From: Shimazuella kribbensis DSM 45090
GTDB lineage: Bacteria; Bacillota; Bacilli; Thermoactinomycetales; Thermoactinomycetaceae
Assembly: GCF_000428065.1 (NCBI RefSeq)
Contig: NZ_ATZF01000001.1
Location: forward strand, 460,867-524,866
Reading direction: 5' to 3'
DNA: 64,000 nt
The position numbers were made by a program, and so were the translations under genes. Under the pieces are notes generated by a model that saw nothing but the letters and a program-made list of their open reading frames with translations, did not search any database and had not been told where the DNA came from. Positions 1-8,797 of the stretch are shown one piece after another; positions within the stretch are counted from its first letter, which is position 1; every line of letters starts with the position of its first letter.

Positions 1-1
1 A

Positions 2-541
2 GCATTAAAGAAGGAAGGGATAGTCAAAACATTACCACATGAGTTGTTTATATCTCCAGCATATGCATCATTGCTTACGGATGAGGACTACTTATATCAG
101 CCTGAGCATCTTGATTCTGATCCATTTATTTCAATAAGTTGTCCTTCTGTGGTGGAAAGTTCTTTAGCTCCCAAAGACCACGTTGTTATTGCAGTTACAG
201 CACTTACATCTGCCAAGCATGTCCAAGGGATAGACAAAAAAATGTTAGAACAAAAATTCATCCAATTATTAGAAAAAAAACTTCCTGGTTTGACAGAACA
301 CATCATCAGCTATGAACTTGCTACCCCGAGTACAATTACGAAGTTTACGTTAAGCAGGCAGGGAGCCATCTTTGGTTGGGGTAAATCGATGGATCAACGG
401 TGGATAGCAAAAATGGGACCTAATACGCCTATCCAAGGACTATACCTAACGGGACAGTGGACTCCACAAATTCATGGAGTATATGGAACTACCCGATCTG
501 GGAGGAAGACTTATGAATATATTATGAATTCAAATATGTGA
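2..541 (+). CDS. FAD-dependent oxidoreductase, C-terminal part (left-truncated)
   Basis: The frame is open from base 2, so this is the 3' end of a gene that begins outside the window; an internal TTG at 44 is not the real start. The last part reads GLYLTGQWT, then a Gly-rich GVYGTTRSGR stretch and a short hydrophilic end. That is the FAD-contacting C-terminus of the phytoene desaturase/CrtI-like amine oxidase superfamily. Such enzymes oxidise or saturate isoprenoid or retinoid-like substrates, but the substrate cannot be told from this fragment. The N-terminal Rossmann motif is not in the window. The family call is fairly secure; the exact function is unknown. Confidence 0.7.
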   Translation, partial: ALKKEGIVKTLPHELFISPAYASLLTDEDYLYQPEHLDSDPFISISCPSVVESSLAPKDHVVIAVTALTSAKHVQGIDKKMLEQKFIQLLEKKLPGLTEHIISYELATPSTITKFTLSRQGAIFGWGKSMDQRWIAKMGPNTPIQGLYLTGQWTPQIHGVYGTTRSGRKTYEYIMNSNM

Positions 542-721
542 ACCCACTCATATTTTGTCAGGAATGTTCAATTTAATATATTTACGGAGTCTATTGCTGA
601 AAAATAATGGACACTTTTGTCAATAGATACATAAGGCGTGGTATTATTTACTTACATGGAGTTTGTATTTGGCAGCATAGCACAAACATCAAAAATTATA
701 ACAGTAAAAATTGGCAGGCAG

Positions 722-770
722 TTTCCACAAAAAAATGACTCTCTAACGAAGAGTCATTTTTTTGTGGAAA
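722..770. terminator. Bidirectional terminator, 21-bp perfect stem
   Basis: Bases 722-742 and 750-770 are perfect inverted repeats with a 7-base loop. The A-run and T-run inside the arms let it work on both strands. It lies between the rightward oxidoreductase and the leftward gene ending at 809, so it probably ends both transcripts. Confidence 0.85.
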
Positions 771-808
771 GAAAAATATGTAAGATTGCTAGTAAAGATT
801 TTATCGAT

Positions 809-1186
809 TTACTTCCAGCTGAAAAATTTTCTTGAAATTCTATTCATCTTACTGATTTTTTCAACATAGCAAACATGAATATCGCAAAAAGGTTCTACTC
901 GAATTAACTCTTCCATCAAGTAATTATCAGTGTTACTCAAATTCGCGAAGTTTTCATTTGCTTTGTTGAAATCTTCTTCAGAGCGATAACGTATATCTAG
1001 TTGGAATGGGTAATAGTTGGTATCTTTTTCAACTAAAAATGTAAAAGGATTATTTTGAGAAATCTCGACGTAATCGACACCGGGAATATTAGCTAGCTTT
1101 GATGCAGTTACTTTTAACCATGTCATAAAATCATCGGTATTTTGTGTCTCTTCATTGTCTTTGAATAGCATGCTGAATTTAATCAA
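809..1186 (-). CDS. Small conserved-looking hypothetical protein (125 aa)
   Basis: The 125-residue acidic soluble protein has no signal peptide or membrane segment. The TTG start at 1186 is preceded by AGGAGG at good spacing; an internal ATG five codons later is possible. The pattern of a short N-terminal strand (IKFSMLF), a helix, then a PGVDYVEIS strand resembles a ferredoxin-like alpha/beta fold such as EthD-type dimeric barrels, but I cannot assign a family with confidence. It is transcribed divergently from ytfJ and ends at the strong hairpin at 722-770. Confidence 0.6.
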   Translation of the reverse strand: MIKFSMLFKDNEETQNTDDFMTWLKVTASKLANIPGVDYVEISQNNPFTFLVEKDTNYYPFQLDIRYRSEEDFNKANENFANLSNTDNYLMEELIRVEPFCDIHVCYVEKISKMNRISRKFFSWK

Positions 1187-1356
1187 TGTCCTTTTTCCTC
1201 CTAGTATATATTATATAAATTATAATCATTTGAATTTAATCTTTCTATCGTTTTTTTCGGAAAATCATGACTAATTTGTAACCGAATATCATCGACTTTT
1301 TTGGGAGAAGCTATCATCATCTGTAATATCTCTGAACAAATGAAGGAGGATATAAC

Positions 1357-1827
1357 GTGGCGAACGAACATCCGATTCAAGGTTTAATGCAAACTGCAAT
1401 GGAAAACTTGCGAGATATGGTTGATGTCAATACTATTATAGGTGCACCAGTAGAGACACCTGATGGACAAGTAATCATTCCAGTTAGCAAAGTAGGATTT
1501 GGTTTTGCAGCTGGTGGAAGTGAATTTTCGGCTGGTACGAAGCAAAATAAATCAAATAATGGGAACGGGCATGATTCTACAAAAGCCGATGGTAAACATT
1601 ATCCATTCGGTGGAGGTAGTGGTGGAGGTGTATCGATTACTCCTGTTGCCTTTATTGTTGTAGGAGATCAAGGTATTCGTTTACTCAGTATGGATGGAAA
1701 TGCCCATCTTATCGATCGGATTTTTGACCTTGCCCCAAATATGTTTAGTAAGTTTGGTGGAAGGCGAAAAGCGGAAGTAAGTGGTACTGGTGATTCTGCT
1801 CCCCAAACACCTATTGATGAATTTTAA
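1357..1827 (+). CDS. ytfJ: Spore germination/sporulation protein YtfJ (GerW family)
   Basis: The 156-residue protein matches the GerW/YtfJ family: an N-terminal HPIQGLMQTAMENLRDM segment, a DGQVIIPVSKVGFGFAAGG core, a flexible Asn/Lys/Gly-rich linker (about residues 56-90) and a second conserved SITPVAFIVV strand. In Bacillus subtilis YtfJ is made in the forespore and is needed for normal lysozyme-triggered or nutrient germination; its molecular role is not well defined. It starts at GTG behind AAGGAGGATATAAC. It stands alone in front of dacF-spmAB, which fits a sporulation neighbourhood. A hairpin at 1847-1886 follows it. Confidence 0.9.
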   Translation: MANEHPIQGLMQTAMENLRDMVDVNTIIGAPVETPDGQVIIPVSKVGFGFAAGGSEFSAGTKQNKSNNGNGHDSTKADGKHYPFGGGSGGGVSITPVAFIVVGDQGIRLLSMDGNAHLIDRIFDLAPNMFSKFGGRRKAEVSGTGDSAPQTPIDEF

Positions 1828-1846
1828 GGTGAGAAAAATGATACCG

Positions 1847-1890
1847 ACCGCAAATATTGATGGGTTTTTTCATCTATATTTGCGGTTATT
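1847..1890 (+). terminator. Hairpin after ytfJ
   Basis: ACCGCAAATAT at 1847-1857 pairs with ATATTTGCGGT at 1876-1886, with an inner GATG/CATC extension around a T-rich loop. The trailing T-run is weak. It probably ends ytfJ. Confidence 0.6.
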
Positions 1891-2056
1891 TAACTTCAAT
1901 ATACTTTGATTTTAGAGAAATTTTGCTAAAGGTTATTCCATTATTTTCAGATCGAAAATAACATACCGTTTTGTGGTTTCCTGATTAGCTGTGTTCTAAT
2001 TTTTTACCTTGTCCGCATAAACTGGTACAAACCCTGAACCGGGCGAGGTGAAACAA

Positions 2057-3187
2057 GTGAAACGATGGTATTTATTATTTTTAATCCCTGTCCTATTGAT
2101 AGCTCCTTTATATGTTTACGCAAATCCTCCTCTGGCAGGCTCTGCTCAAGCAGCGATTTTGATGGATCGCGATTCAGGTCGAATATTATTTGCAAAAAAT
2201 GCAGATAGAGAGTTGAAAATAGCGAGCTTAACGAAAATTATGACAGCCTTAGTTGCGATTGAACAATCCAAACTAAATAGTATTGTTACAGTAGGTCCCA
2301 ATGCAGTTGGGGTTGAAGGCTCATCCATTTATTTAAAAAAAGGGGAGCAGATTCCACTCGAGCCCTTGTTGTATGGATTGATGCTAAGATCTGGAAATGA
2401 TGCAGCTACAGCAATAGCCGAACACGTAGGAGGTTCGGTAGAAGGTTTTGTTTATTTGATGAACCAAAAGGCGAGTTTTCTAGGTTTGGAACATACCCAT
2501 TTTATGAATCCACATGGATTGGACCAACCCGATCACTACTCCTCAGCAAAGGATCTAGCTATCTTGACGAGCTATGCATTAAAGAATCCAACGTTTCGGC
2601 AAATTGTAAAAACACAAATAAAAACGATAGATTGGCCTAATCTTGAATGGGATCAAAAGTTTTATAACAAAAACAAGTTACTTCGTCTCTATCCTTGGGC
2701 AGATGGAGTTAAAACAGGTTTTACCAAGCAGGCAAGAAGGACACTTGTCACATCTGCAACAAAAAATGGATCTCAGTTAGTAGCGGTTACATTAAACGAT
2801 GGGAATGACTGGAACGATGCCATTGATATGTACAACTTTGGTTTTGCAAACTATCATCGGGAAGTGGTCTTACATCAAGGGCAGTTATTAGCATGGATGG
2901 GTGCAAAAAACAAACAGAACAAAGAATTGTATATGATGGCAGGAAAATCTTTTGTATATCCCTTAACAAAGAGCGAAAAAGCGAAAATCAAAATTCAAAC
3001 TGTTCAAAGTACACCGACAGGATCCATTCAATCAGATAATCAAGCGGTAGGGATAGCAAAAATATATTTGGAAGAAGAATTAATCGGTTCTATTCCTATT
3101 TTATCAGCATTCAGAGACAAACCAACATATCTTCAACAACTAGAACAAGTACTTTCCTCTGTGGTTACAGGGGTGGTAAAAAGATGA
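2057..3187 (+). CDS. dacF: D-alanyl-D-alanine carboxypeptidase, sporulation type (DacF/DacB-like)
   Basis: This penicillin-binding protein trims the terminal D-Ala from peptidoglycan stem peptides. It carries an N-terminal signal segment (WYLLFLIPVLLIAPLYVYA), the SLTK active-site serine tetrad near residue 57, an SGN triad near 112 and a KTG box near 219. A C-terminal domain and an amphipathic tail follow, as in low-molecular-weight PBPs. I prefer the GTG at 2057: GAGGTGA lies five bases before it, while the GTG at 2048 overlaps that ribosome site. It overlaps spmA by four bases (ATGA). The linkage to spmAB points to cortex or forespore wall synthesis. Confidence 0.9.
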   Translation: MKRWYLLFLIPVLLIAPLYVYANPPLAGSAQAAILMDRDSGRILFAKNADRELKIASLTKIMTALVAIEQSKLNSIVTVGPNAVGVEGSSIYLKKGEQIPLEPLLYGLMLRSGNDAATAIAEHVGGSVEGFVYLMNQKASFLGLEHTHFMNPHGLDQPDHYSSAKDLAILTSYALKNPTFRQIVKTQIKTIDWPNLEWDQKFYNKNKLLRLYPWADGVKTGFTKQARRTLVTSATKNGSQLVAVTLNDGNDWNDAIDMYNFGFANYHREVVLHQGQLLAWMGAKNKQNKELYMMAGKSFVYPLTKSEKAKIKIQTVQSTPTGSIQSDNQAVGIAKIYLEEELIGSIPILSAFRDKPTYLQQLEQVLSSVVTGVVKR

Positions 3188-3771
3188 TTCATTACATTTG
3201 GATGTTTTTGTTGCTCAGTGGTATTATAGCTGCTGCTTCAAAAGGTCAGATTGATCTTGTTACCGCAGCGACACTCTCTGGTGCAAAAGATGCAATAACA
3301 GTATGTTTTGGATTGATCAGTATTCTTGTATTCTGGCTGGGAATGATGCAGATTGCTCAAGATGCAGGATTGCTAAAGAAATTGGCTAAATTGTTAGGCC
3401 CTATTGCTCGTTTTCTTTTTCCTTCTGTCCCCGCTAATCATCCAGCTATGGGCTATATTTTATCGAATATGAGTGCCAATTTATTTGGTCTAGGTAGTGC
3501 TGCAACTCCAATGGGCTTAAAAGCGATGGAAGAGCTGCAAAAATTAAATCCTGATAAACAAACTGCTACTCCTGCTATGTGTACCCTTCTGGCTATTAAC
3601 ACTTCGGGTTTAACTTTAATCCCTACAACTGTCATTGGTCTTCGTTTGAAATATGACTCCATTAATCCTACTGAGATTATAGGGCCAACGATGATCGCAA
3701 CTTTTATTGCTACTTCTATGGCAATACTTATCGATCGATATTATCAACGAAAACATAAAAGAAAGGGATAA
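3184..3771 (+). CDS. spmA: Spore maturation protein A
   Basis: The 195-residue polytopic membrane protein belongs to the nucleoside-recognition (Gate) family. The conserved SANLFGLGSAATPMGLKAM stretch sits at about residues 98-117. SpmA and SpmB act together in dehydrating the spore core in Bacillus, by an undefined transport mechanism. It is translationally coupled to dacF upstream (ATGA overlap) and lies five bases before spmB, so dacF-spmA-spmB is one operon. Confidence 0.93.
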   Translation: MIHYIWMFLLLSGIIAAASKGQIDLVTAATLSGAKDAITVCFGLISILVFWLGMMQIAQDAGLLKKLAKLLGPIARFLFPSVPANHPAMGYILSNMSANLFGLGSAATPMGLKAMEELQKLNPDKQTATPAMCTLLAINTSGLTLIPTTVIGLRLKYDSINPTEIIGPTMIATFIATSMAILIDRYYQRKHKRKG

Positions 3772-3775
3772 AGCT

Positions 3776-4309
3776 ATGTTTGAGATCATTTCACTCATAT
3801 CCAAATGGATGCTACCCGCACTTGTAGTGTTTATCCCTTTGTATGCTCTATTTAAAAAAGTACCCATCTATGAAAGTTTCATCGAAGGTGCAAAAGAAGG
3901 TTTTCCTACTGTTATTTCTATTATTCCTCATTTAGTAGCAATGATGGTTGCAGTTGCCGTTTTTCGGGACACAGGTGCAATGCAATTTTACTTGCAATTG
4001 CTGTCTCCTATTTCCAACTGGTTTCATATACCGAGTGAAGTGATACCTATTGGGCTTTTAAGACCTATATCTGGGGTTGGAGCGCTTGCTTTTGTGGAGA
4101 GTATTTATCGGGAGTTTGGCCCGGATTCATTTTTAGGAAAGGTTGCATCAACAATTCAAGCTAGTTCGGATACTACCCTATACGTTCTTACTGTATATTT
4201 TGGTGCGGTTGGGATTAAGAGATCTCTCTATGCCTTGAAAGTTGGTCTGTGGGCTGATCTGATTGGTTTCATTGCATCTGTTATGGTATGTTCTCTTATG
4301 TTTTTGTAG
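3776..4309 (+). CDS. spmB: Spore maturation protein B
   Basis: This membrane protein of the same Gate-domain superfamily is the usual partner of SpmA. Recognisable segments are VVFIPLYALFKKVP, the conserved GLLRPISGVGALAF stretch and QASSDTTLYVLTVYFG. The open frame extends upstream to 3707, but the real start is the ATG at 3776: it follows the spmA stop by four bases and has AAAGGGAT upstream, and the extension would overlap spmA. A short hairpin terminator follows the gene. Confidence 0.93.
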   Translation: MFEIISLISKWMLPALVVFIPLYALFKKVPIYESFIEGAKEGFPTVISIIPHLVAMMVAVAVFRDTGAMQFYLQLLSPISNWFHIPSEVIPIGLLRPISGVGALAFVESIYREFGPDSFLGKVASTIQASSDTTLYVLTVYFGAVGIKRSLYALKVGLWADLIGFIASVMVCSLMFL

Positions 4310-4337
4310 TTGATCAGAATACTTATTATCCTTGTTT

Positions 4338-4364
4338 AACTAGCCAAAAGCTAGCTTTTTTTTT
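4338..4364 (+). terminator. Rho-independent terminator after spmB
   Basis: CTAGC (4340-4344) and GCTAG (4350-4354) form a short stem, followed by C and a run of T. It separates the dacF-spmAB operon from rluB. Confidence 0.7.
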
Positions 4365-4399
4365 GTGAAAAAAGTAACATAGGGAACGAGGTGAATGAA

Positions 4400-5140
4400 G
4401 TGGAACGTTTACAAAAAGTTTTAGCGCAAGCAGGAATTGCTTCGCGCCGGCAAGCTGAAGTGTGGATTCAAGAAGGAAAAGTACAAGTAAATGGACAAGT
4501 TGTAACGGAGCTTGGGACAAAAGTAGATCCAGAGAAAGATCATATATTGGTCAAAGGTAAGTCTATCCAAAAAGAAAGAAAAAGAACTTTCCTTTTTTAT
4601 AAACCGCTATATGTGATTTCAAGTATGCACGATCCACAAGGGCGAAAAGTGATTCCTGATTTCTTTCGTGCTATTCAAGAACGAGTATATCCGGTAGGGC
4701 GCTTGGATTTTGATACAGAGGGTTTATTACTCGTAACGAATGATGGTGAGTTGGCTAATCATTTGCTGCATCCTCGATTTGAAGTGGAAAAACAGTATGT
4801 TGCCACAGTAAAAGGCGTTCCGGATGAAGCTAGTATGGAACAATTGCGACAAGGTGTTTACTTGGATGATGGTTTAACAGCACCAGCCCAAGTCAAAATG
4901 ATTCATAAACGAGAAGAAGATTGCAAAATAAAATTGACCATTCATGAAGGTAGAAATCGCCAAGTAAGACGTATGTGCAAAGCAATTGGACATCCTGTTA
5001 TGCATTTGGTTCGAACAAGATTAGCTAACCTTACGGTTAAAGGATTAAAACGTGGAGAATTCAGAGAGTTGTCTGCTAGTGAAGTAGCAGGTTTAAAAAA
5101 GTTACTAAGTGGTGAACGAAAGCAAAAAAGGCAAAAATAA
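4400..5140 (+). CDS. rluB: rRNA pseudouridine synthase, RluB type
   Basis: The enzyme isomerises a uridine in 23S rRNA to pseudouridine. An N-terminal S4 RNA-binding domain (ERLQKVLAQAGIASRRQAE) is followed by the RsuA/RluB catalytic domain with the GRLDFDTEGLLLVTNDGE box carrying the catalytic Asp, and the EGRNRQVRRM motif. The GTG at 4400 is preferred because GAGGTGA precedes it; GTG at 4391 would overlap that site. The position after spmB is the same as ypuL in Bacillus subtilis. No resA follows, unlike there. Confidence 0.92.
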   Translation: MERLQKVLAQAGIASRRQAEVWIQEGKVQVNGQVVTELGTKVDPEKDHILVKGKSIQKERKRTFLFYKPLYVISSMHDPQGRKVIPDFFRAIQERVYPVGRLDFDTEGLLLVTNDGELANHLLHPRFEVEKQYVATVKGVPDEASMEQLRQGVYLDDGLTAPAQVKMIHKREEDCKIKLTIHEGRNRQVRRMCKAIGHPVMHLVRTRLANLTVKGLKRGEFRELSASEVAGLKKLLSGERKQKRQK

Positions 5141-5285
5141 GTCAGTTGAGCTTGTATAATGAAAACATAGAATCTATTAAAAAACTAGATCTGATTTGGA
5201 AATACAAAGGTAATTTCACTACATTGTGTAGAACACCACAATGGAAACAATCAGGATGTAATATGGTAGAAACTAGGTGTACAAG

Positions 5286-6848
5286 ATGATTGAAAATACA
5301 AAATGTGAATGTGGTCACAACAATCCAATAGGTACTGTATTATGTGAGCATTGCGGTAGGCCATTAGATGAAGGGTATAGTAATGAGAAACTGGATAAAG
5401 AGATGCGTTATGAAGGGAAGGCGCGTCGTTCCTTAACTTATCAATCCTCTATTATTGATCAAGTTTGGAATTTTTTTTCGTCCGTTAAAATTGCTATTGT
5501 CCTCATCGTTATAACCCTAATCATGTCCGGAATTGGGACTATCTTCCCACAAGAACAGTTCATCCCTTCATCTTCACCGAATACGTATTATGAACAAACC
5601 TATGGGACACTAGGGAAATGGTTTTATCAACTGGGTTTTTCTGATATGTATTCTACATGGTGGTTTGCAACCATGATGTCGATGATTGGAATTTCGTTGG
5701 TAGTATGTAGTCTCGATCGGGTAATCCCCTTATATCGTGCATTAAAAAATCAAAAAGTAACAAAAAGCACTGTTTTTATTGAACGTCAACGCATTTCAGT
5801 CCAACAAGCCGTCAGCGAAGGGGAAAATACGAATCAAATAGATGAATTAGCAGAAAAACTTTCTTCCAAGAGATACCATGTGCGAAAAGAAAAAGATGCT
5901 TTGCTGGCTGAAAAAGGTCGTTTTAGTCGATGGGGTCCTTATATTAACCATATTGGGCTAATCATATTTTTAGTAGGAATCTTACTTCGTTATCTTCCTG
6001 GATGGAACTTGGACGATTATGTGTGGGTTCAAGAAGGACAAACGGTTCGTGTCCCTCAAACTCAATATTATGTGAAAAATGAAGGGTCCACAGTAGAGTA
6101 CTATAAAGAAACGGAAAAATCCCAGAAGGGGCCAGTTGTTCGTAAGTATCGAACAAAGGCTGTCCTCTATGAAAAAAACGGTAGCGGCAAACTGATTCCA
6201 GTGACACAAAAATCAATCTTAGTCAATGATCCACTTGATTATCAAGGATTAAAATTATATCAATCTGATTTTCGTGCAGGAGATCTAACTGGTTTAAATC
6301 TATCTATTATGGATCGGAAAACAAATCAAAATCTCGGAGTTTTCTCTGTTGATCTTTCTAATATTACGTCTTCCCAAATTTATAAAGTAGGTAATTTACA
6401 AGTTAAAATCAAAGACTACTACCCTGATTTTGCAATTGAAAACAATGTGCCTGTAACAAAATCGCAAGATCCAAATCGACCTGCTTTTCTATTTGAAACA
6501 ATGGAAAAAAATCAACCCAAAGGTGAAAATTCACTTGTAATCTCTGGAATGGATTTTCCAAATCCAGAAACAAATAAATATAATATCCAGTTAGCAGGAT
6601 TTGATATGGTGAATACGGCGGGCTTAATGGTCCGAATCGAAAAAAGTCTCTATATCTATTTATTTGGCGGGATTGTTTCTATGTTTGGACTTGTAATGGG
6701 TTTTTATTGGCAACATCGACGAGTCTGGGTAAGAATAGTAGATGGAAAATTGTATATGGGAGCTCATACAAACAAAAACTGGTTTGCCCTGCGAAGAGAA
6801 TTATCACAGATTGGCTTTAGCCATCTAGTCAAGGAGACGGAAAAATGA
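5286..6848 (+). CDS. resB: Cytochrome c biogenesis protein ResB with N-terminal zinc ribbon
   Basis: ResB works with ResC as the membrane haem-handling complex of system II cytochrome c maturation. The protein starts with a four-cysteine ribbon, CECGH...CEHCG (about residues 7-26). Membrane segments follow (IAIVLIVITLIMSGIGTIFP and a second near residue 120), then a long extracytoplasmic ResB domain, and a last membrane segment near the C-terminus. The ATG at 5286 suits AGGTGTACAAG; a GTG at 5277 adds three residues. It overlaps resC by four bases (ATGA). Confidence 0.93.
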   Translation: MIENTKCECGHNNPIGTVLCEHCGRPLDEGYSNEKLDKEMRYEGKARRSLTYQSSIIDQVWNFFSSVKIAIVLIVITLIMSGIGTIFPQEQFIPSSSPNTYYEQTYGTLGKWFYQLGFSDMYSTWWFATMMSMIGISLVVCSLDRVIPLYRALKNQKVTKSTVFIERQRISVQQAVSEGENTNQIDELAEKLSSKRYHVRKEKDALLAEKGRFSRWGPYINHIGLIIFLVGILLRYLPGWNLDDYVWVQEGQTVRVPQTQYYVKNEGSTVEYYKETEKSQKGPVVRKYRTKAVLYEKNGSGKLIPVTQKSILVNDPLDYQGLKLYQSDFRAGDLTGLNLSIMDRKTNQNLGVFSVDLSNITSSQIYKVGNLQVKIKDYYPDFAIENNVPVTKSQDPNRPAFLFETMEKNQPKGENSLVISGMDFPNPETNKYNIQLAGFDMVNTAGLMVRIEKSLYIYLFGGIVSMFGLVMGFYWQHRRVWVRIVDGKLYMGAHTNKNWFALRRELSQIGFSHLVKETEK

Positions 6849-8032
6849 CTACCATAATGAATAATCTCTTATATGGAACATTTATTTTCTATTTTGTTTC
6901 TGCGATTGTGTTTATTGTTGTGGCGACAAATACCAAAAAGCGTTCCCAAAGATGGGGGAAGATAGCAGTTACCCTTGGTATTGCGGGTGTCGTTATTCAT
7001 ATTGGTTTTATGATTACAAGAATAGTTATTGGAGGGCATTTTCCTACTAGTAACATGTTTGAGTTTATTGCATTCTTATGTTTTGCCTTAGTTGTGGCGT
7101 TTATTGTCATCTTTGCTATCTATCGCAGCTATGTTTTGGGTGCCTTTGTCATGCCATTGGCAGTCGTATTACTTGCATATGCGGCCGTTTTTCCACGTGA
7201 TATTCAACCTTTGATTCCTGCACTTCAGAGTCATTGGTTATATATTCATGTAACAACTGCGGCATTAGGACAAGGTGCTTTTGCTGTGGCATTTGTAGCA
7301 GGGCTCATTTACCTTATTTACCAAGTAGGAAGTGGAGCGAAGCAAAAACACGCCAAATATCTAGAAATGACCTTGGTTGTTATGGTCATGTTTTTAGGTT
7401 TTTCCATCGCATCTTTGCTCTTCCAAACTTTTGGATATCAAGCAAGTTTTACGCATCAAATAGAAGATAATCAGATTGTAGAAGAATATCATCTGCCGCC
7501 CATTGTTGCTCCAAATGACAGTAAAGCTGTAGAAGTAAGCTCTTTTCTTGGTTTTAAAGGCCCATTATTTGAAACGCCTTCTTGGATGAAGGGAGAACAT
7601 GCAGCGAGTAAATTTAATTCTGTAATTTGGGGAATTGTGGTAGGATTAATCTTATACGCAATCTATCGACTCATCATAAGAAAAAATCTCTACCAGTTGC
7701 TCTACCCACTCGTGAAAAAATTAGACCCAGAGTTATTAGATGAGATTAGTTATCGTGGAATTGCCATTGGCTATCCGTTGTTTACTTTAGGAGCGCTTAT
7801 TTTTGCAATGATTTGGGCAAATGAAGCATGGGGGCGTCCGTGGGGATGGGATCCAAAAGAGACTTGGGCTTTTATCACTTGGATGTTCTATAGCGCTTAT
7901 TTGCATTTGCGATTATCTCGTGGTTGGGTAGGAATGAAATCTGCTTGGCTTGCAGTTGGTGGGTTTGTTATCATTATGGTGAATCTGATTGTTATAAATC
8001 TTGTCATTTCTGGTCTTCACTCCTATGCTTAG
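6845..8032 (+). CDS. resC: Cytochrome c biogenesis protein ResC (CcsA/CcsB family)
   Basis: This polytopic membrane protein handles haem for attachment to apocytochrome c. The diagnostic haem-binding Trp-rich motif WGRPWGWDPKETWAF lies at about residue 328, with flanking His residues in membrane helices (HIGF, HWLYIHVTT). It is coupled to resB by a four-base overlap. A gap of about 36 bases leads to resD, so resBCDE is probably one redox-controlled unit. Confidence 0.94.
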   Translation: MTTIMNNLLYGTFIFYFVSAIVFIVVATNTKKRSQRWGKIAVTLGIAGVVIHIGFMITRIVIGGHFPTSNMFEFIAFLCFALVVAFIVIFAIYRSYVLGAFVMPLAVVLLAYAAVFPRDIQPLIPALQSHWLYIHVTTAALGQGAFAVAFVAGLIYLIYQVGSGAKQKHAKYLEMTLVVMVMFLGFSIASLLFQTFGYQASFTHQIEDNQIVEEYHLPPIVAPNDSKAVEVSSFLGFKGPLFETPSWMKGEHAASKFNSVIWGIVVGLILYAIYRLIIRKNLYQLLYPLVKKLDPELLDEISYRGIAIGYPLFTLGALIFAMIWANEAWGRPWGWDPKETWAFITWMFYSAYLHLRLSRGWVGMKSAWLAVGGFVIIMVNLIVINLVISGLHSYA

Positions 8033-8068
8033 AAGTGAAACATGAAGAGTTCGTAAGAGGTGAATGTA

Positions 8069-8797
8069 TTGGCATCTAATGAAGGAAAAGCTTATTCTAT
8101 CTTAGTCGTAGATGACGAAGATCGCATCCGGAGATTGCTTAGGATGTATTTGGAACGAGAAGGTTATGTAATTGAAGAAGCAGAAGATGGGGAAATAGCA
8201 GTACAAAAAGCATCCTCCCAGAACTATGATCTCATATTATTGGATCTAATGTTGCCAGGTATGGATGGTTTGGAAGTTTGCGCTGAAATAAGAAAACATA
8301 AGGCTACACCCATTATTATGTTAACAGCAAGAGGAGAAGAGACAAATCGAGTAGAAGGATTCGAAGCTGGTACCGATGATTATGTAGTGAAACCATTTAG
8401 TCCAAGAGAGTTAGTACACCGCGTAAAAGCTGTACTTCGACGAGCATCTGCAACCGCATACTTATCCACTAATACCGAAACACATAATGTTATTGTCTTT
8501 CCAGAACTTACAATAGACAATGATGCTCATGAAGTGAAAGCTGGCGGAAAATCTATTTCGCTCACTCCAAAAGAGTATGAGTTATTGTATTACCTAGCCC
8601 AGTCACCAGATAAAGTTTTTACGCGTGAAACATTGCTCAGAGATGTATGGAACTACGAATTTTTCGGAGATCTACGAACTGTTGATACCCATGTAAAACG
8701 ACTACGTGAAAAATTAAATCGTGCATCCAATCGTGCAGCGTCGATGATAACTACCGTCTGGGGTGTAGGTTATAAACTAGAGGTGCCCAAAGAGTGA
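8069..8797 (+). CDS. resD: Redox response regulator ResD (OmpR/PhoB family)
   Basis: A receiver domain with ILVVDDE, the phospho-acceptor Asp in LILLDLMLPGMDG (about residue 58) and a K in DDYVVKPFSPREL is joined to a winged-helix DNA-binding domain ending in the TTVWGVGYKLE signature. In Bacillus, ResD activates respiration and nitrate genes under oxygen limitation. I prefer the TTG at 8069, eight bases after AAGAGG; a GTG at 8060 would overlap the site. It overlaps resE by four bases (GTGA). The ResD identity rests on the resBC context. Confidence 0.9.
   Translation: MASNEGKAYSILVVDDEDRIRRLLRMYLEREGYVIEEAEDGEIAVQKASSQNYDLILLDLMLPGMDGLEVCAEIRKHKATPIIMLTARGEETNRVEGFEAGTDDYVVKPFSPRELVHRVKAVLRRASATAYLSTNTETHNVIVFPELTIDNDAHEVKAGGKSISLTPKEYELLYYLAQSPDKVFTRETLLRDVWNYEFFGDLRTVDTHVKRLREKLNRASNRAASMITTVWGVGYKLEVPKE

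Noticed and set aside
638-835. 65-codon plus-strand ORF
   Set aside because: It runs straight through the perfect 21-bp bidirectional terminator and has no ribosome site; coding is improbable.
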